DNA of 64,000 nt from Orobanche coerulescens (GCA_033398695.1 CM065801.1:104835170-104899169); one strand, 5' to 3'. Numbered from the stretch's first letter, positions 33,345 to 45,368 are shown. Notes: generated from the sequence alone by a model not told the origin. Numbers and translations: made by a program.

Positions 33345-33743
33345 GACTTTGAGCATAACGTACGCTAAGTGTTGAATATAACATATGTTATAGTTGAAGC
33401 GTAGTGTACATAAGCTCCAGTCAGAGGCATATCAGATAAGGTCGGCGTGTGGGGGCCAGGGTGAGATTCGCCGAAATTGCCCCGCATGAACCTGGATGGC
33501 TTTTCAATAAAGCAGGTCAACGAAGCTTAACGTACGTTAGACATGGGTGTTAGCGTGCGCTATGTACATGGTTTTACGTACGTAAAGGCTTTGTATAACG
33601 TACGTAAGAGAATCCAGAATCGAGGTAGTGAGGTATTGCCAGATGTTAGCGTATTCTAAGGATTGAGAATAGCGTGCGCTAAGGCCATAACGTACGTAAT
33701 GGTTTGTTGTTAACGTACGTAATGGTTACAATTCTATTTATAG
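33345..33743 (+). promoter_or_regulatory. E3 promoter: palindrome cluster and TATA box
   Basis: Copies TTAACGTACGTTAG, TTAGCGTGCGCTAT, TTTTACGTACGTAAAG, TAACGTACGTAAG, ATAGCGTGCGCTAAG and TTAACGTACGTAATG. In this LTR the imperfect copies read GTGC in the sense direction, opposite to E2 and the array. Confidence 0.7.
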
Positions 33744-34939
33744 ACCTCAACCTCCATTTCATTTCCTCCTCACCCCTTGGCCGATTTTTGTAACCTGAGA
33801 ACTCCCCAGCACCATAAATCTCTCATAACTTCATCTCAACTTGATACTGAAGATCGTATAGCCTTGTGGATTGGTGTTCAAGCTTCCGGTGTTGAGTTCC
33901 ACCAAGTATTCGTTGTTCTTCTTTATATTGAGGTATGTTGATCCTTCACCAACTAGATTACATGTTCTTGATGATGTTTTGAACTTGTTTTTTAGATTAC
34001 CATGTTCGTTATTATTATGAGGACTCGGAAACCGTGTTATTTAGAAGAATAGATCCAGTTATACTTTGGCTCCCCTTCGTTGTTAAGAGTATTAATCGAA
34101 CCTTGTTGAGATAGAACCTTAGGATGTAGTGTCCTGAGTTTGTTATGAATTTACGAGCATGATTCTTGTAAGTTTTCTGAGATTACTAAGATATTTCACC
34201 GAAAATAATTCGTGTGTTGATAGAAGTGTTCGGTTTATCAAACTTCTTCATATTCATGCTTGAAATGAATCGGCTATGTCGATAGAAACAACTTGGAACA
34301 CCGTAGTATCATTCCCTTGCGAAGTACGCTTGGAATGCTTGTATCATGAATCACACTTTTGATATAAATTATAAGAGCCGAACCATATATATATTGCAAG
34401 TCGAAATAAAGATTGAAGTTTAGATTTTGGTGACTTGTATATCCATGAATCCGTAGACGTCGACATTTCAACTCCAATATGGTCATTCGGTTCATATGAA
34501 GTATGTCATTTTTCCGACTTAGCTTTCATCGAGTAGATAAACTGTGAACCGGCCTTACGATAATGTTAACTCGTATAATGACTTAGGACTTTTGGTGCTC
34601 GTACGTTAGTTTTGAGAAGTATGTTGAATTCCTTGTTATTTCTTTTGAACAAGGTACGAGCCTTGCAAGGTGATTGATCATGGGGCGGCAACCTTCGGGT
34701 GGGTTGACAGTCCTTGGAGTATTAGTTCTTGCCATCTTTAAGGCAAGCATCGTAATTTGACTATTGGTTTAATGTTGACGATTTTGATCATGCATATTGT
34801 TATTCATGTTTTTGAACATGAGATCATTCAAGTTAAATTGTCATGATGTCAATCAGGTTATTGATTCATATGTTGTTCATGTTGATGGACATATCGATTT
34901 GCATATGTGTATGCATAGTTGTACTGTATATGTTGTATT

Positions 34940-35125
34940 GATCCGAAGGGATCGTGTGATCTATGCTGAGGGCGTTGGATCAGTTGTCCACCTCGTGTTG
35001 GTCTGACGGGATCATCTTGGGATCTATGCTGAGGGTGCTGGATCATTGGACGAGTTTTCCACCTCATGTTGGTCCGACGGAATTATCTTGGGATCTCTGC
35101 TGAGGGCGCTGGATCATTGGATTAC
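34940..35125 (+). repeat. Minisatellite in E3 5' LTR
   Basis: About three copies of a roughly 65-base unit with GATCTATGCTGAGGG.GCTGGATCA and TGTTGGTCCGACGG. Homologous to the E2 LTR minisatellite. Confidence 0.85.
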
Positions 35126-35614
35126 CCTATGTTGTGTTGATGGAATCATGTGGATTCACATCATTGGATTCCGGTAGAGGAAATCCGCGTTTGTATTTTG
35201 CTATGCATCATTGTTGCATATCTGATTTTGTATATTATGATACTTGTACTAGCATCGTTTTGCTAACCCATGTGGGAGCATACCTTTGTTTTGATGTTCA
35301 GGTAGCCGAGGAGTAGGGAAGCAACCACAGTACCAACATGATGATGAGGGGGCTCAATGATGTTATCCGTTGTATTATTCTGTTATTCTGATTTGGTTTT
35401 TAGTACTCGAGTACGTGTGTTCCTTTAGATTGATTTGTGAAGTCTGTAATAAATGGATTGTTTTGGGATGATTAGACTGGTCGTTAAATTACTCAGTTGT
35501 TAATGATTTTTTGTGGTGTTCAATATTTATTTTAATTTTTTAGCCTTGTAAAATCTTATATTAAGGCTTTACGGCGCTGTAATTATTCCGAATATCTCGG
35601 GGTGTTACAGAATA

Positions 35615-35627
35615 TGGTATCGGATCT
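35615..35627 (+). promoter_or_regulatory. Primer binding site of E3
   Basis: TGGTATCGGATCT, a decayed form of the tRNA-Met complementary TGGTATCAGAGC, 5 bases after the LTR end. Confidence 0.75.
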
Positions 35628-35848
35628 AAGATTCATGGATATCTTGGCAGTTGTGTTTAGTTGGGTCTGTTTATGTCGTTTGATTTATCGGTCGCATATA
35701 ACATCACTGTACAGCCAGCGTTGTCATGTGGACCGTGGTTGTAAGTTTTCTAATCTCATATACTACCATTTTAATGATTTCGTGTTTTGTGGATATCGAC
35801 AAATTTTAGAAGATTTTGCTCTGGGTATTGAGTATTTGTGTTTACAGT

Positions 35849-36963
35849 ATGTTGAGAGTAGGTCATTGATGCGGACGTGGTAATGCGAGATAGGAAGATT
35901 CGTCGTCTACCCCGGATTTGTCAGCTAATCGAGCTGATTCTCGTTCTGGAACGACCGAGCATGGACTATGGAGGAAGATGCAAATCCTAACATGCCGGGA
36001 GTGCTTCAACAAGTGGTCACTCAGATGACCCAATTTGCTCAGGTGGTTGACCGCATGCAAGCGATGGGCCAACAACGTAACGAAGACAATCAGGGAGACA
36101 AGTGGCTATCAGAAGTAGTCAAATTTCACCCACCGAAATTTGACGGTTCTTCAGAGATGCCTTCATGGGACCACTGGCTGAAGGAACTGGGGAAGATATT
36201 TGTGGGAATTAACTGTCCCGATGACCGAAAAGTTCTGATCGCTCAGTATTTTATGATTAGGGAAGCTTTGACTCGTGGGAAGCTATTCGACCTAAGGATC
36301 ATCATGATGACTGGAAAAATTTTAGATTAAGGATGGAAGCACAATATTGCCCTCGTCTAGTTAGAGAGGCTAGAGTCCGAGAGTTTTTCTCACCGCAAAA
36401 TCTGGAGGCATCTGTGAGAGATATGATTAAGACTTTTAATCACCACCTGACCTTTGTGAGACCTCTGGGCTGAACCGAGGCAGAAAAGATTTTTCACTTC
36501 GAAATGTGAATGAAGCCGGAGATCCAACAATATATGTCGGGATTCGAATGTACTACTCTCTGACAGTATCAGGACAAGGCCCTGGCTTATGAAATAAAAG
36601 AGACATCAGTGGAGAAATTTACGGAAGCAAAGAAGCAGAAAGTGTCTGGCAACTTCACTGAGAACAAGAGTAGTGGGCCCCGCAAGGGCCAGTCCTCATT
36701 CCATTCATCCAAGAGGCCTCCGTATCCTTCTCGAGGTGGAAAGAAGTTCAGAACGGCATCGATGGCTACCGACGCAACGAATAAGAGTTATAACTGTGGA
36801 CGACCAGGGCATGTTCGGCGTGATTGCTCCACTCCTTCTGTGACCTGTTTTGAATGTGGGCAAGAAGGGCAACGAGTGACTTTTTGCAGAAATATGACTA
36901 GATCATTTGGGGGTCGCACTTCAGCACAAGTTCCGAAAGAGACGAGTGTGAACCTGACACAGT
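35849..36963 (+). pseudogene. E3 gag
   Basis: ATG at 35849 aligns with E2 gag (MLR). Capsid PNMPGVLQQVVTQMTQFAQV and KFHPPKFDGSSEMPSWDHWL; knuckles YNCGRPGHVRRDC (first Cys lost: S for C) and CFECGQEGQRVTFC (His replaced by Gln). At least five stops or frame breaks. Confidence 0.85.
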
Positions 36964-37020
36964 AGAGTAATCTTCAACAGCAAAATTTTGGGAAAAGAGA
37001 AGCATCTAGTGCTGGGTCCG

Positions 37021-37470
37021 TTCCTCCGCACTTGTATGAGATGAGGATGTCAGATGATCAGAACAATGCTGTTGCATCATGTATGATTAAGATTCTTTTG
37101 CAACCAGTTAGTGTCTTGTTCGATTCATGAGCTACGCATTCTTTCATATCATTGAACTATGTTAATCGTTTGAAAATTTCGTGTTTGAATGATTGTGGAC
37201 TTTATGTTGTGAGTTTGCCGAGTGGAGAGAGAATTGTGGAAAATCTAGAAACTAGATATTTTCCTGTGTCTATAGGAGGGAGAATTGGCCATTAAATCTT
37301 ATTGTGATCGACATCCATGGTGACGATTTAATTCTTGGAGACGATTGGCTCAATCGTTATGGGGCTATTTTGAATTATCGGAAGAGAGTTATCTCGATTA
37401 TTGCTGATGACGGATCTGAATACTTATTCGAAGAAGAAAGGAGTAGAGCTCTCATCTATTCCAGTTGTGA
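37021..37470 (+). pseudogene. E3 protease
   Basis: [21 protein letters not shown] marks the active site, with the Gly codon of D-S-G turned into [23 protein letters not shown] is preserved downstream. Confidence 0.85.
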
Positions 37471-39015
37471 ACGAATTCTCGGACGTATTCCCTAACAAAC
37501 TACCGGGATTACCTCCATGAAGGGCTGTGGAGTTTACTATCGAATTGGAACCAGGAGTCGCACCTATTTCTAGAGCACCATACCGTATGTCGCCAACCGA
37601 GATGTACGAGTTAAAGAAACAGCTTGAGGAACTGTTGCAGAAGAGTTACATTCAACCTAGTGTCTCTCCTTGGGGTGCGCCCATTCTTTTGTTCGAAAGA
37701 AAGACGGATCCCTCCGATTGTGTATTGATTACATGGATCTTAACAAGGTGACGATCAAGAATAAGTACCCATTACCTTGAATCGATGATTTATTTGATCA
37801 ACTGCAGGGGGCAATGGTATTCTCGAAGATCGACTTGAGATCGGGATACCATCAGTTGATGATTAAAGAATCTGATATACCGAAATCCGCTTTCAGATCC
37901 CAGTACGGGCACTATGAGTTTTTGGTTATGCCATTTGGAATTACTAATGCTCCTACGGTGTTTATGCAATTGATGAATCGGGTATTCTTAGAATAATTGG
38001 ATAAATTCGTAGTTATTTTTATTGACGACATCTTGATCTATTCGAATGATCCAGAAGAGCATGCAGAACATTTGCATATTGTTTTGAGTACTTTGAGGAA
38101 TGAATAGCTTTATGCAAAACTTTCCAAATGCGAGTTCTGGATTAAGGAAGTAACATTCCGTGGGCACGTGATATCAACCGATGGAATACAGGTAGACCCG
38201 AAGAAAGTTGAAACAATATTGGAGTGGGAGTCTTCTAAGAACGTGAAAGAAGTCCGAAGTTTCTTAGGACTTGCTGGGTGTTATCGCTGTTTTGTGGAAG
38301 GATTTTCCAAAATTGCTTGTCCGCTTACTTAGCTGTTATAGAAGGCTCAGAAATTTGTGTGGGACAAAAAATGTCAGACTAGTTTTGATGAAATTAAGAG
38401 AAGAGTGACAACGGCGCCATATTAGCACTACCAGACGGAACTGATGGGTTCGTGGTTTTTAGTGATGCTTCAAATCAGGGTATGGATTGCGTGTTGATGC
38501 AGAAGGATAGGGTGATTGCCTATGCCTCTCGACAGTTGAAACTATATGAGGTTAACTACCTGACACATGACTTAGAGTTAGCAACCGTTGTCCTTGCCCT
38601 GAAGATTTGGTGACATTATTTGTATGGCACCCATTCTCAGATCTTTACAGATCACAAGAGTGTCAAGTATATTTTCAGTCAGAAGGAATTAAACATGTGA
38701 TAGAGAAAATGGCTGGAATTGATCAAAGATTACGACCTGGAAATTCTTTATCATCCAGGCAAAGCGAACGTGGTAGCTGATGCACTGAGCCGCAAAACTG
38801 TTTCAATTCGAATGTTGGAAGCGCTTACATCCCAGTCTAGCATTAAACGAGAATTGATTCACGAAGGAATTGAAATATGGTCGCAAGGAGTCCAAGGGAA
38901 ACTGGGTGTGATGGAATTAACTTCGTCATTAATCGAAGAAATCAAATCTAAGCAGTTGGATGATTCTCTGATTATTTGGTTACGTGATGAAGTGGACAAG
39001 GGGAAGGCCCCATGA
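37471..39015 (+). pseudogene. E3 reverse transcriptase-RNase H
   Basis: [71 protein letters not shown], then RNase [21 protein letters not shown] and [12 protein letters not shown]. Stops occur in LTQLLQK (both Gln), WRHYL (Arg) and MRQRKW (Arg, Gln), consistent with cytosine deamination at CGA and CAG. Confidence 0.88.
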
Positions 39016-40035
39016 TTTGTAATATATGATGATGGAGTTTTGAGGTTCCAAAGTCAACTTTGCGTCCCCGATGATGATGCTTTGAAACAGATGACCATGA
39101 AAGAAGCTCAGACTGCGCCCTATTCTATTCATCCGGGCACAAGTAAGATGTATAAAGATCTAAAGCAAATTTTCTGGTGGGGAAAAATGAAGAGGGACGT
39201 AGTGGAATACGTCTCGAAGTGTTTAACTTGTCAACAGGTTAAGATTGAACATCAGCGACCTGCCGGAATGTTGAAGCCACTTCCGATCCCTGAATAGAAG
39301 TGGGAGGATATATCGATGGACTTTATCACCAATATGACAAGGACCAGAATGGGGATGATTATGATTTGGGTGATAGTTGATCGTCTAACCAAGTCGGCTC
39401 ATTTTATGGGTATTAAGGATATTTTTGGACCAGAGAATTTGGCACGAGTATTTATTGCGGAGATAATCCGATTGCAAGGTACGCTGAAGACCATTATATC
39501 GGATCAGGATGGTCGTTTTGTGTCACACCTTTGGAAGGCAGTTCATAAAGCCTTGGTAACCGAGCTGAACTTTAGCACAACTTATCATCCTCAGACGGAC
39601 GGACAGTCCGAAAGGAATATTCAGACAGTGGAAGATATGCTAAGAGCTTGTGCCTTAGATTAGTCGACTAATTAGGAGGTTCATTTGCCATTGATTGAAT
39701 TCACCTACAACAATAGTTGGCATGCTTCCATTAAAATGGCACCGTTCGAAGCATTATACGGGAAGAGATACATATCACCTCTTTGTTGGGATGATTCGTC
39801 TGACTTGATCGGGACGGACCCAGAATTAATAGTACAAACTCAAGAGAAGGTAGCTCTGATTCGTGAAAGGCTGTTGACTGCCCAGAGTCGACAGAAGTCT
39901 TATGCAGACGTGCGCCGTTGCCCGTTAGGGTTTGAAATTGGGGACCACGTGCTCTTAAATGTTTCTCCTACTCGGGGAATCTTTTGTTTTGGGAGGAAAG
40001 GAAAGCTGAGTCCAAGATATATCGGACCATTCGTG
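39016..40035 (+). pseudogene. E3 integrase, truncated before the chromodomain
   Basis: HPGTSKMYKDLKQIFWWGKM, CLTCQQVKIEHQRPAG; the catalytic Asp is kept in ISMDFITNM; IISDQDGRFVSHLW; YHPQTDGQSERNIQTVEDML; FTYNNSWHASIKMAPFEALY. It ends at SPRYIGPFVM, where E2 continues EILERVGDLAYRL. Stops at PE-stop-KW and at two Trp codons in D-stop-STN-stop-E. Confidence 0.88.
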
Positions 40036-40217
40036 ATGTGAATCGAGATATTATGAAGAACCCGGATGAGGACTTGAGCATTCTGACTGGACCAATAACG
40101 AGGTCTCGATCAAAGAAGTTCAAAAATAATTTATCGACACTCGTCATTGATATGTTTAAAAATAAATATGTTACCAAAGACAACAAATTCGTGAGTAGTA
40201 TCGAAGTTGTTGAATAA
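40036..40217 (+). pseudogene. Polyprotein C-terminus of gypsy lineage B
   Basis: Reads NRDIMKNPDEDLSILTG and PITRSRSKKFKNNLS, ending SIEVVE and stop. GPITRSR.KK is the usual tail of another group of plant Ty3/gypsy polyproteins, not of the Tekay type. It is joined in frame-like continuity to the broken E3 integrase. Confidence 0.65.
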
Positions 40218-41559
40218 TAAGTTTTTCGTTTATTTTATCTTGGTATATAATTTGAGTTGTATTTATTATATTTTGAGTTGTATATAATCGAGTCATGTAA
40301 TATTAAAGTCGAAGACGATCGGTAAAGACAAACAAACAAATAAGGATGCAAATTCCCGCGCGTAAGGTTGGCACGCAGCGGTATCGTATTTTGGCCATAA
40401 CATACTCGTCTGAAGTCCGACTCAGGTGATTCAAGTGGCTATGTAAAGCTAAGAAAGAGAGATACAAATATTATGAAAACCATAGGACCAAATTCGGAAC
40501 CCTTGGATCCAAGAAATAACAAAACCGACAACATCAAAGATTTTATGAAATTTGAGAGTGTTTGTATTAACAAACCCTTGTGAGTGCTTTTTTGTTTTGT
40601 TGAGTGTGTCTTCAAAATATCCCTTGTGTGATTTATATACTTATCAAGTACAATCTTGTTAGTATTTATATTCCACCCCTTCGGAGTTGCTACGGCGTGT
40701 CACGTAGAGGTTTGGAAGTAAAGCCCCATTTTGCTTATTTTGGAAACATCCTCGGAACGAATTCATCTAGTGGTGTCGGGTACCATGGCGTGTCGTGTGG
40801 GGGTGGCATCAGTTGGCTTCGGAGCTCGGTTATACCAAAACTAAGTAGTATCATCTATTTTCCTTCATTACCATAATCTTCCTATCTTACCATCCTATCA
40901 TTTCCTTCATCTTCTAAATCTTCCATCTTCTTCACATATATATATAAAAAAATATAAGTGGTGAAGGTTTTGATTGTTTTTTATAACTCTTCAAGTCGAG
41001 GCCAGGGGAAGAACTTGATCCTTAGCCTTCGGGGCTCTGGTGATTTGAATATTGCGGATAGAATATCAAATATCAATACATTCATTTCATTACTGAAAAA
41101 AAGCTAGTGATCGGCTTCGTTCTGTCTGTGCTGTAAAAAAAAAGCTAGTGATCGGCTTCGTTCTGTCCGTGCTACAAAAAAAATACATCAAAAAGGAAGA
41201 AGAGAAGAACGAATTTTGATCGATCTTATCAAACAATTATCATACTTTTCGTTCCGTTCCATATTCTAAACTATTCCAAAATCTTTTGCTCCCATCCTTC
41301 CATTTTTTTTCTTATCGTCATTTCAAAATCTTTGGGGGGATCGTTGAATTTGAGTTTTTTCAAGAAGAAACTTGATTTGATCACCTAAAATCACCTTGTA
41401 AGTTGTGTGGAAAATGGCAAAAAAAATTGTGAGGAGTTAAGAAAAAGCCAAACGAGAGATACACGAGTGTTAGCGACCGAGCGATACACGTGAGGATCTT
41501 GTGAGGAAATTTTCTTGTATAAAAAAGAAAAAAAACAACCAAAAAAAAAACAAAAAAAA
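40218..41559. other. Noncoding region between lineage B pol end and gag, probably containing its LTR
   Basis: The order pol end, this stretch, gag start implies one shared LTR, but I could not place its ends or a primer site. It contains GGCCATAACATACTCGTC.GAAGTCCGA-type text and an almost exact 42-base tandem duplication (AAGCTAGTGATCGGCTTCG) at 41099-41178. Poly-A runs precede the gag ATG. Confidence 0.5.
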
Positions 41560-42640
41560 ATGTCAGGAACCGAAGGAAACGAGCAAAATCTTATCCTTAA
41601 AAATATTGTACAACAACTTGCTAAATAGTCAGAAGACCAGATAAGCAAGAGGAAACAATGGCTACTCTCACAAAGGGTAGAGAATAGGAGCTCGTACGAA
41701 GGGTACCGGAACCCATTCGATTTGGATGCTATGATGATGAAAATTCGATGAATTTCAGGGCGAGGAGGACGAGGAGGAAGGAGAGTGTATGAAGGAAGGC
41801 GAGAAAAATATGTCCGAGATGAGGAGGATCGGAATATGGGAAACATCAAAATGAAAATCCCATCTTTCGAAGGGAGAAGTGATCCGGACAAATATCTTGA
41901 TTGGGAAAGGAAGTTAGAGACCATTTACGATTGCCACAACTATTCTAATGAGAAGAAAATGAGGTTAGCAATAACCGAATTTTCAGAATATGCAAGCATT
42001 TGGTGGGACCAACTTGTGATGGAGAGAAGGAGGAGTCGGGAGAGACCGGTTAGCGGTTGGGAAGAATTGAAGGTTGTTATGCGGAAAAGATTTGTTCCTA
42101 ATTACTATCTTAAGAAACAATTTTCTTGCTTACAATCTTTAAAACAAGTCTCGAGAAACATTAAAGATTTTTGAAAGGAAATGGAGATGTTGATGATCCG
42201 GGCCAATGTTCGGGAATCGCGAGAGGCCACCGTGGCGAGGTTTTTATATGGGATGAGAGCTGATATAGCTAAAGAAGTCGACAAACAACACTTTGTTGAA
42301 TTCGAGGACATGGTATATATGGCAGTAAAAATCGAGCGGAAATTACAAAGAGGGAGCAACAACAATTATTCCTCGGGATACTCTACTCCTTAGAAACAAC
42401 AATCTCAAGTAAGCTCAGACAAATTTAAAAATTTTGATAAAAGAGAAGGGAGTGTCTTGAAAGGAAAGTTTGAAGTTGGGAGTACTAGCAAACCAAAATT
42501 TGATGGGAAGCCTAAACCCTTCGAAACCAACCAAAGAAGAAATCGGGACATCCAATGCTATAAGTGCCAGGGTCGTGGACATATAGCATCCGAATGCACA
42601 AACAAATGGGTGATGGTACTTCTGGATGGGGAGATTGAAA
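41560..42640 (+). pseudogene. Lineage B gag
   Basis: ATG at 41560 (MSGTEGNEQN), a glycine/arginine-rich stretch GRGGRGGRRV, then the typical retrotransposon gag domain: KMKIPSFEGRSDPDKYLDWE, EFSEYASIWWDQLVMERRRS, WEELKVVMRKRFVPNYYLKK, MIRANVRESREATVARFLYG, FEDMVYMAVKIERKLQ, and one zinc knuckle CYKCQGRGHIASEC. Stops at about 41626, 41748, 42172 and 42391. A different gypsy lineage from E2, E3 and Del. Confidence 0.85.
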
Positions 42641-42649
42641 CAGAAAGCG

Positions 42650-42690
42650 AAAAAGAAGAAGAAGAAGAAGAAGAAGAAGAAGAAGAGACA
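42650..42690 (+). repeat. GAA microsatellite inside lineage B gag-pro
   Basis: About twelve GAA/GAG triplets encoding a run of Glu after the zinc knuckle. A low-complexity acidic linker is common at this point of this lineage. Confidence 0.85.
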
Positions 42691-42759
42691 AGAGAGATGG
42701 AGAGTAATGACGAGACATATGAGTATGCACCCGTACTTGTTGTTCGGGGGGTGCTAAGT

Positions 42760-43033
42760 TCTCAAGCAAAAGAGAAAGAAGGTAACAAACAAAGAGAAAA
42801 TCTATTTCACACACATTGTTTTATTTAAAAATAAAAAATGTAGTGTGATAATAGATAACAGGAGTTGCACTAATGTCATTAGCACTATGCTAGTGGAAGA
42901 ACTCGATATTCCAATAAGAAGACACCCTAAACCGTATCATTTACATTGGCTAAATGATTGTGGGGAAGTTAGAGTTAATAAACAGGTACTTGTGGCTCTC
43001 ACCATCGGAAGATATCAAGACAAAATCCTATGT
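42760..43033 (+). pseudogene. Lineage B protease, interrupted by the LTR array
   Basis: NKQRENLFHTHCFI, then with a frame break KCSVIIDNRSCTNVISTMLV, IPIRRHPKPYHLHWLNDCGE, VRVNKQVLVALTIGRYQDKI, cut at ILC by the TGTAATACCC start of LTR1. The active-site triad, usually D-G-G/S in IIDGGSCTN, reads D-N-R. TATGT (43029-43033) should be the target duplication; its partner would be beyond the window. Confidence 0.8.
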
Positions 43034-43334
43034 TGTAATACCCGAATTTTCAGTATAAATTTTTCGCATCATTTTATCTGAGATATACTGTATAGTTTGG
43101 TATCTATACAGTATGGGTAAAATAAATTTAGGACCGAGACAGTTATACTTGTGTAATTGATGTTTTGATTGACAGTTATATTGAGGATTTGTTGTATCAG
43201 GTTGAACTGATTTGGACATCGGGTCTATCATATGAGAATATTATTGGACTGAGTATATGTATTCAGTATGTGAGTGTACGTATCTAGTATGTCGAGACGG
43301 ACGAGAAGAGTTGGAAATGGCTAAGTATAGCCTG

Positions 43335-43863
43335 ATTAGCACGCACTAATGTTCAAGTATAGCGCACGCTATCATTCATGGTTAGCGCACGCTAGAGGCA
43401 GAATGTAGCGCACGCTAGTGCAGATCAGACCAGAGGGAATCTGCGTGTGGACCCGGCTTCTTTCGGCACATGTTCCGAAAGGGTCAACGGTTGTTTGTCC
43501 TGAAGGATTAGCACACGCTAAAGCATGAGGCTTAACGCATGCTAATTGTAGATCGGTCAAAGGGAATCTTATCCTTGTCAGATGCTTTCGGCATGTGGGT
43601 CACGAGCATCTTCGTGGTAGGTGTAGACTGTAGCAAGTCAACTAATATTAGCGCACTCTAAATGCAAGGACTTGCGTACGATAGACAGTGTAAGTTACGT
43701 ACGCTTATGCATGGGCATTACGTACGTAAGCTTATGTACGAAGCCAGACAGTAGCCCCTGGACTGCGATAGCGCACACTAACAAAGTCAGTTAGCACACG
43801 CTAAGGCTGTTGCGCACGCTAAACATGAGATGTTAGCGCACGCTAGTAATGTATTCTATATAA
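43335..43863 (+). promoter_or_regulatory. LTR1 promoter: palindrome cluster and TATA box
   Basis: About fourteen copies of TAGCGCACGCTA and TACGTACG-type palindromes in 500 bases, the last 12-15 bases upstream of TATATAA. Downstream is a conserved start of the transcribed region, GGGGACAGACGGGTATT. Confidence 0.75.
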
Positions 43864-45368
43864 GGGGACAGACGGGTATTATGAAGCATTTCGTCCATTT
43901 TTTCCTTCCACTCGATAGAGAGTGCTTTGGGAGGTACTTGAGGTCCAGAAACACTTCGAGATGATGATCTTTATTAAGATTAAGATAGAGAGCATGGATT
44001 AAAGCCTTGTTCTTCAAGTTATTCATGATTCTTGGAATGAAGCTCAAGTGTTCTTCTTCTTGGTTCGTCTAATCCAGGTAATTTTCGTATCCCTTTGATA
44101 GTAGTTTGTTTATAAGGATGATTACTTGTGAGAGAACATGTTGGATAAGCATGTGGTGAATTTCATATCCCTTTGATAGTAGTTCGATTGGTTGGGTATG
44201 TCGGTTATTGATTTTTATCGAATGTGTGTTAATCAGTTATTGCAATAGGTTGTGATGTTTTGATCGTGGATTATGACCGTTGTGTTGCGGTTGTGGTTAA
44301 AGAGTTCGTAGATTGCTTTTGGTCGGGGCTGAGGAGCTCGTAGACGGCAATGGATTTTGGTAACGGCTTCGTGGTATCGGTATCGAGGCAAGTTTATACT
44401 TGTTCAGTTGATAATACTTAATGAATGGTTTCGCTTTCATTTCATTTTTAATTCATATAGCAATGATATTATAGATGTAAACTGTCAGTATGACGATTTT
44501 TTTATCATGCTGTGGTTTGGGACAAATCATAATGTATATGGTTTAATTAAGTTTGATTGAGGACAGAGCTGTGAGTTATCTTTGATCTATGATATGGAAT
44601 GTCGGATTACGAGGATAGTTATCGTGATGGCATGAGTATCGGGATAAAGGTTTATTGGTATTGAATGGACGGTACCTTATTTGAGATTATTCGTATAATT
44701 GTGTATTCGTTCAGGGATGTTGTTCGTGGGAAGAATATTGTCTTCGGCTTTGATATAATTCCAGTATTGTTCGGTTATGAGGATAATTGCTCTGAGGAAT
44801 TATTGTATATGTTGTATGTTCACGTTTCGTATATTGGGATTTGTATTGATTATTTCGTTGAGGGATGATGATGCCAGGGCTGATTGTATTGAGATTGTTG
44901 ATCGTGTTGATCATTTGTCGGGGATGATGATACCAAGATTGTTGTTTTGGATATTGATTAGTCGTGTCGACTTTTCTTTGTCAGTTTGTCTTTGTTCAGT
45001 GAGTCATTTGATACTTATTGGATATGTGATTCTTTGAGTTTCGTTCTTATGTTGCATCGTGACATATTTGGAGTCATATCTGCGTGCCGATTGGTTATTG
45101 TGTAGGATTTTTAGCCGGGCACATGATGGTTATGCGTCGATGTTTCTGCATTGAACCGTGCACATGAGACGTAGTTCGTGAGGCTAATTAGGCACATGTC
45201 CCACGTATATCCTCGATTCTGTATACGGGGTGGACATGTGCACGGACACATTGTTGGGTCGTTCATTGTCCATGTATGATTAGATATGTTCAACGGTTTG
45301 TGACTGGTTGTTCATATGCCCGAGGGGAATGTTCGACAGTCAGAGTTATTTCTTTGATATCCATTATT

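Larger units (their letters stand above)
33300..35609 (+). repeat. E3 5' LTR (start truncated)
   Basis: It has U3 palindromes (33345-33725), a TATA-like CTATTTATAG (33734-33743), a candidate donor GAG/GTATGT at 33933, a minisatellite (34940-35125), a candidate acceptor TGATGTTCAG at 35301 and the end TTACA at 35609. The first 130 bases of the family LTR are missing. Confidence 0.85.
33300..40035 (+). mobile_element. E3: decayed Tekay/Del-type element, plus strand
   Basis: Same family as E2 in opposite orientation (LTR end ...GAATATCTCGGGGTGTTACA is shared). It has a 5' LTR with truncated start, a primer site, gag, PR, RT-RH and integrase. The text leaves the family abruptly after GPFVM at about 40035, where the rest of the integrase C-terminus, the chromodomain and the 3' LTR are absent. 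More than a dozen in-frame stops, mostly CGA to TGA and CAG to TAG, show long inactivity. Confidence 0.9.
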
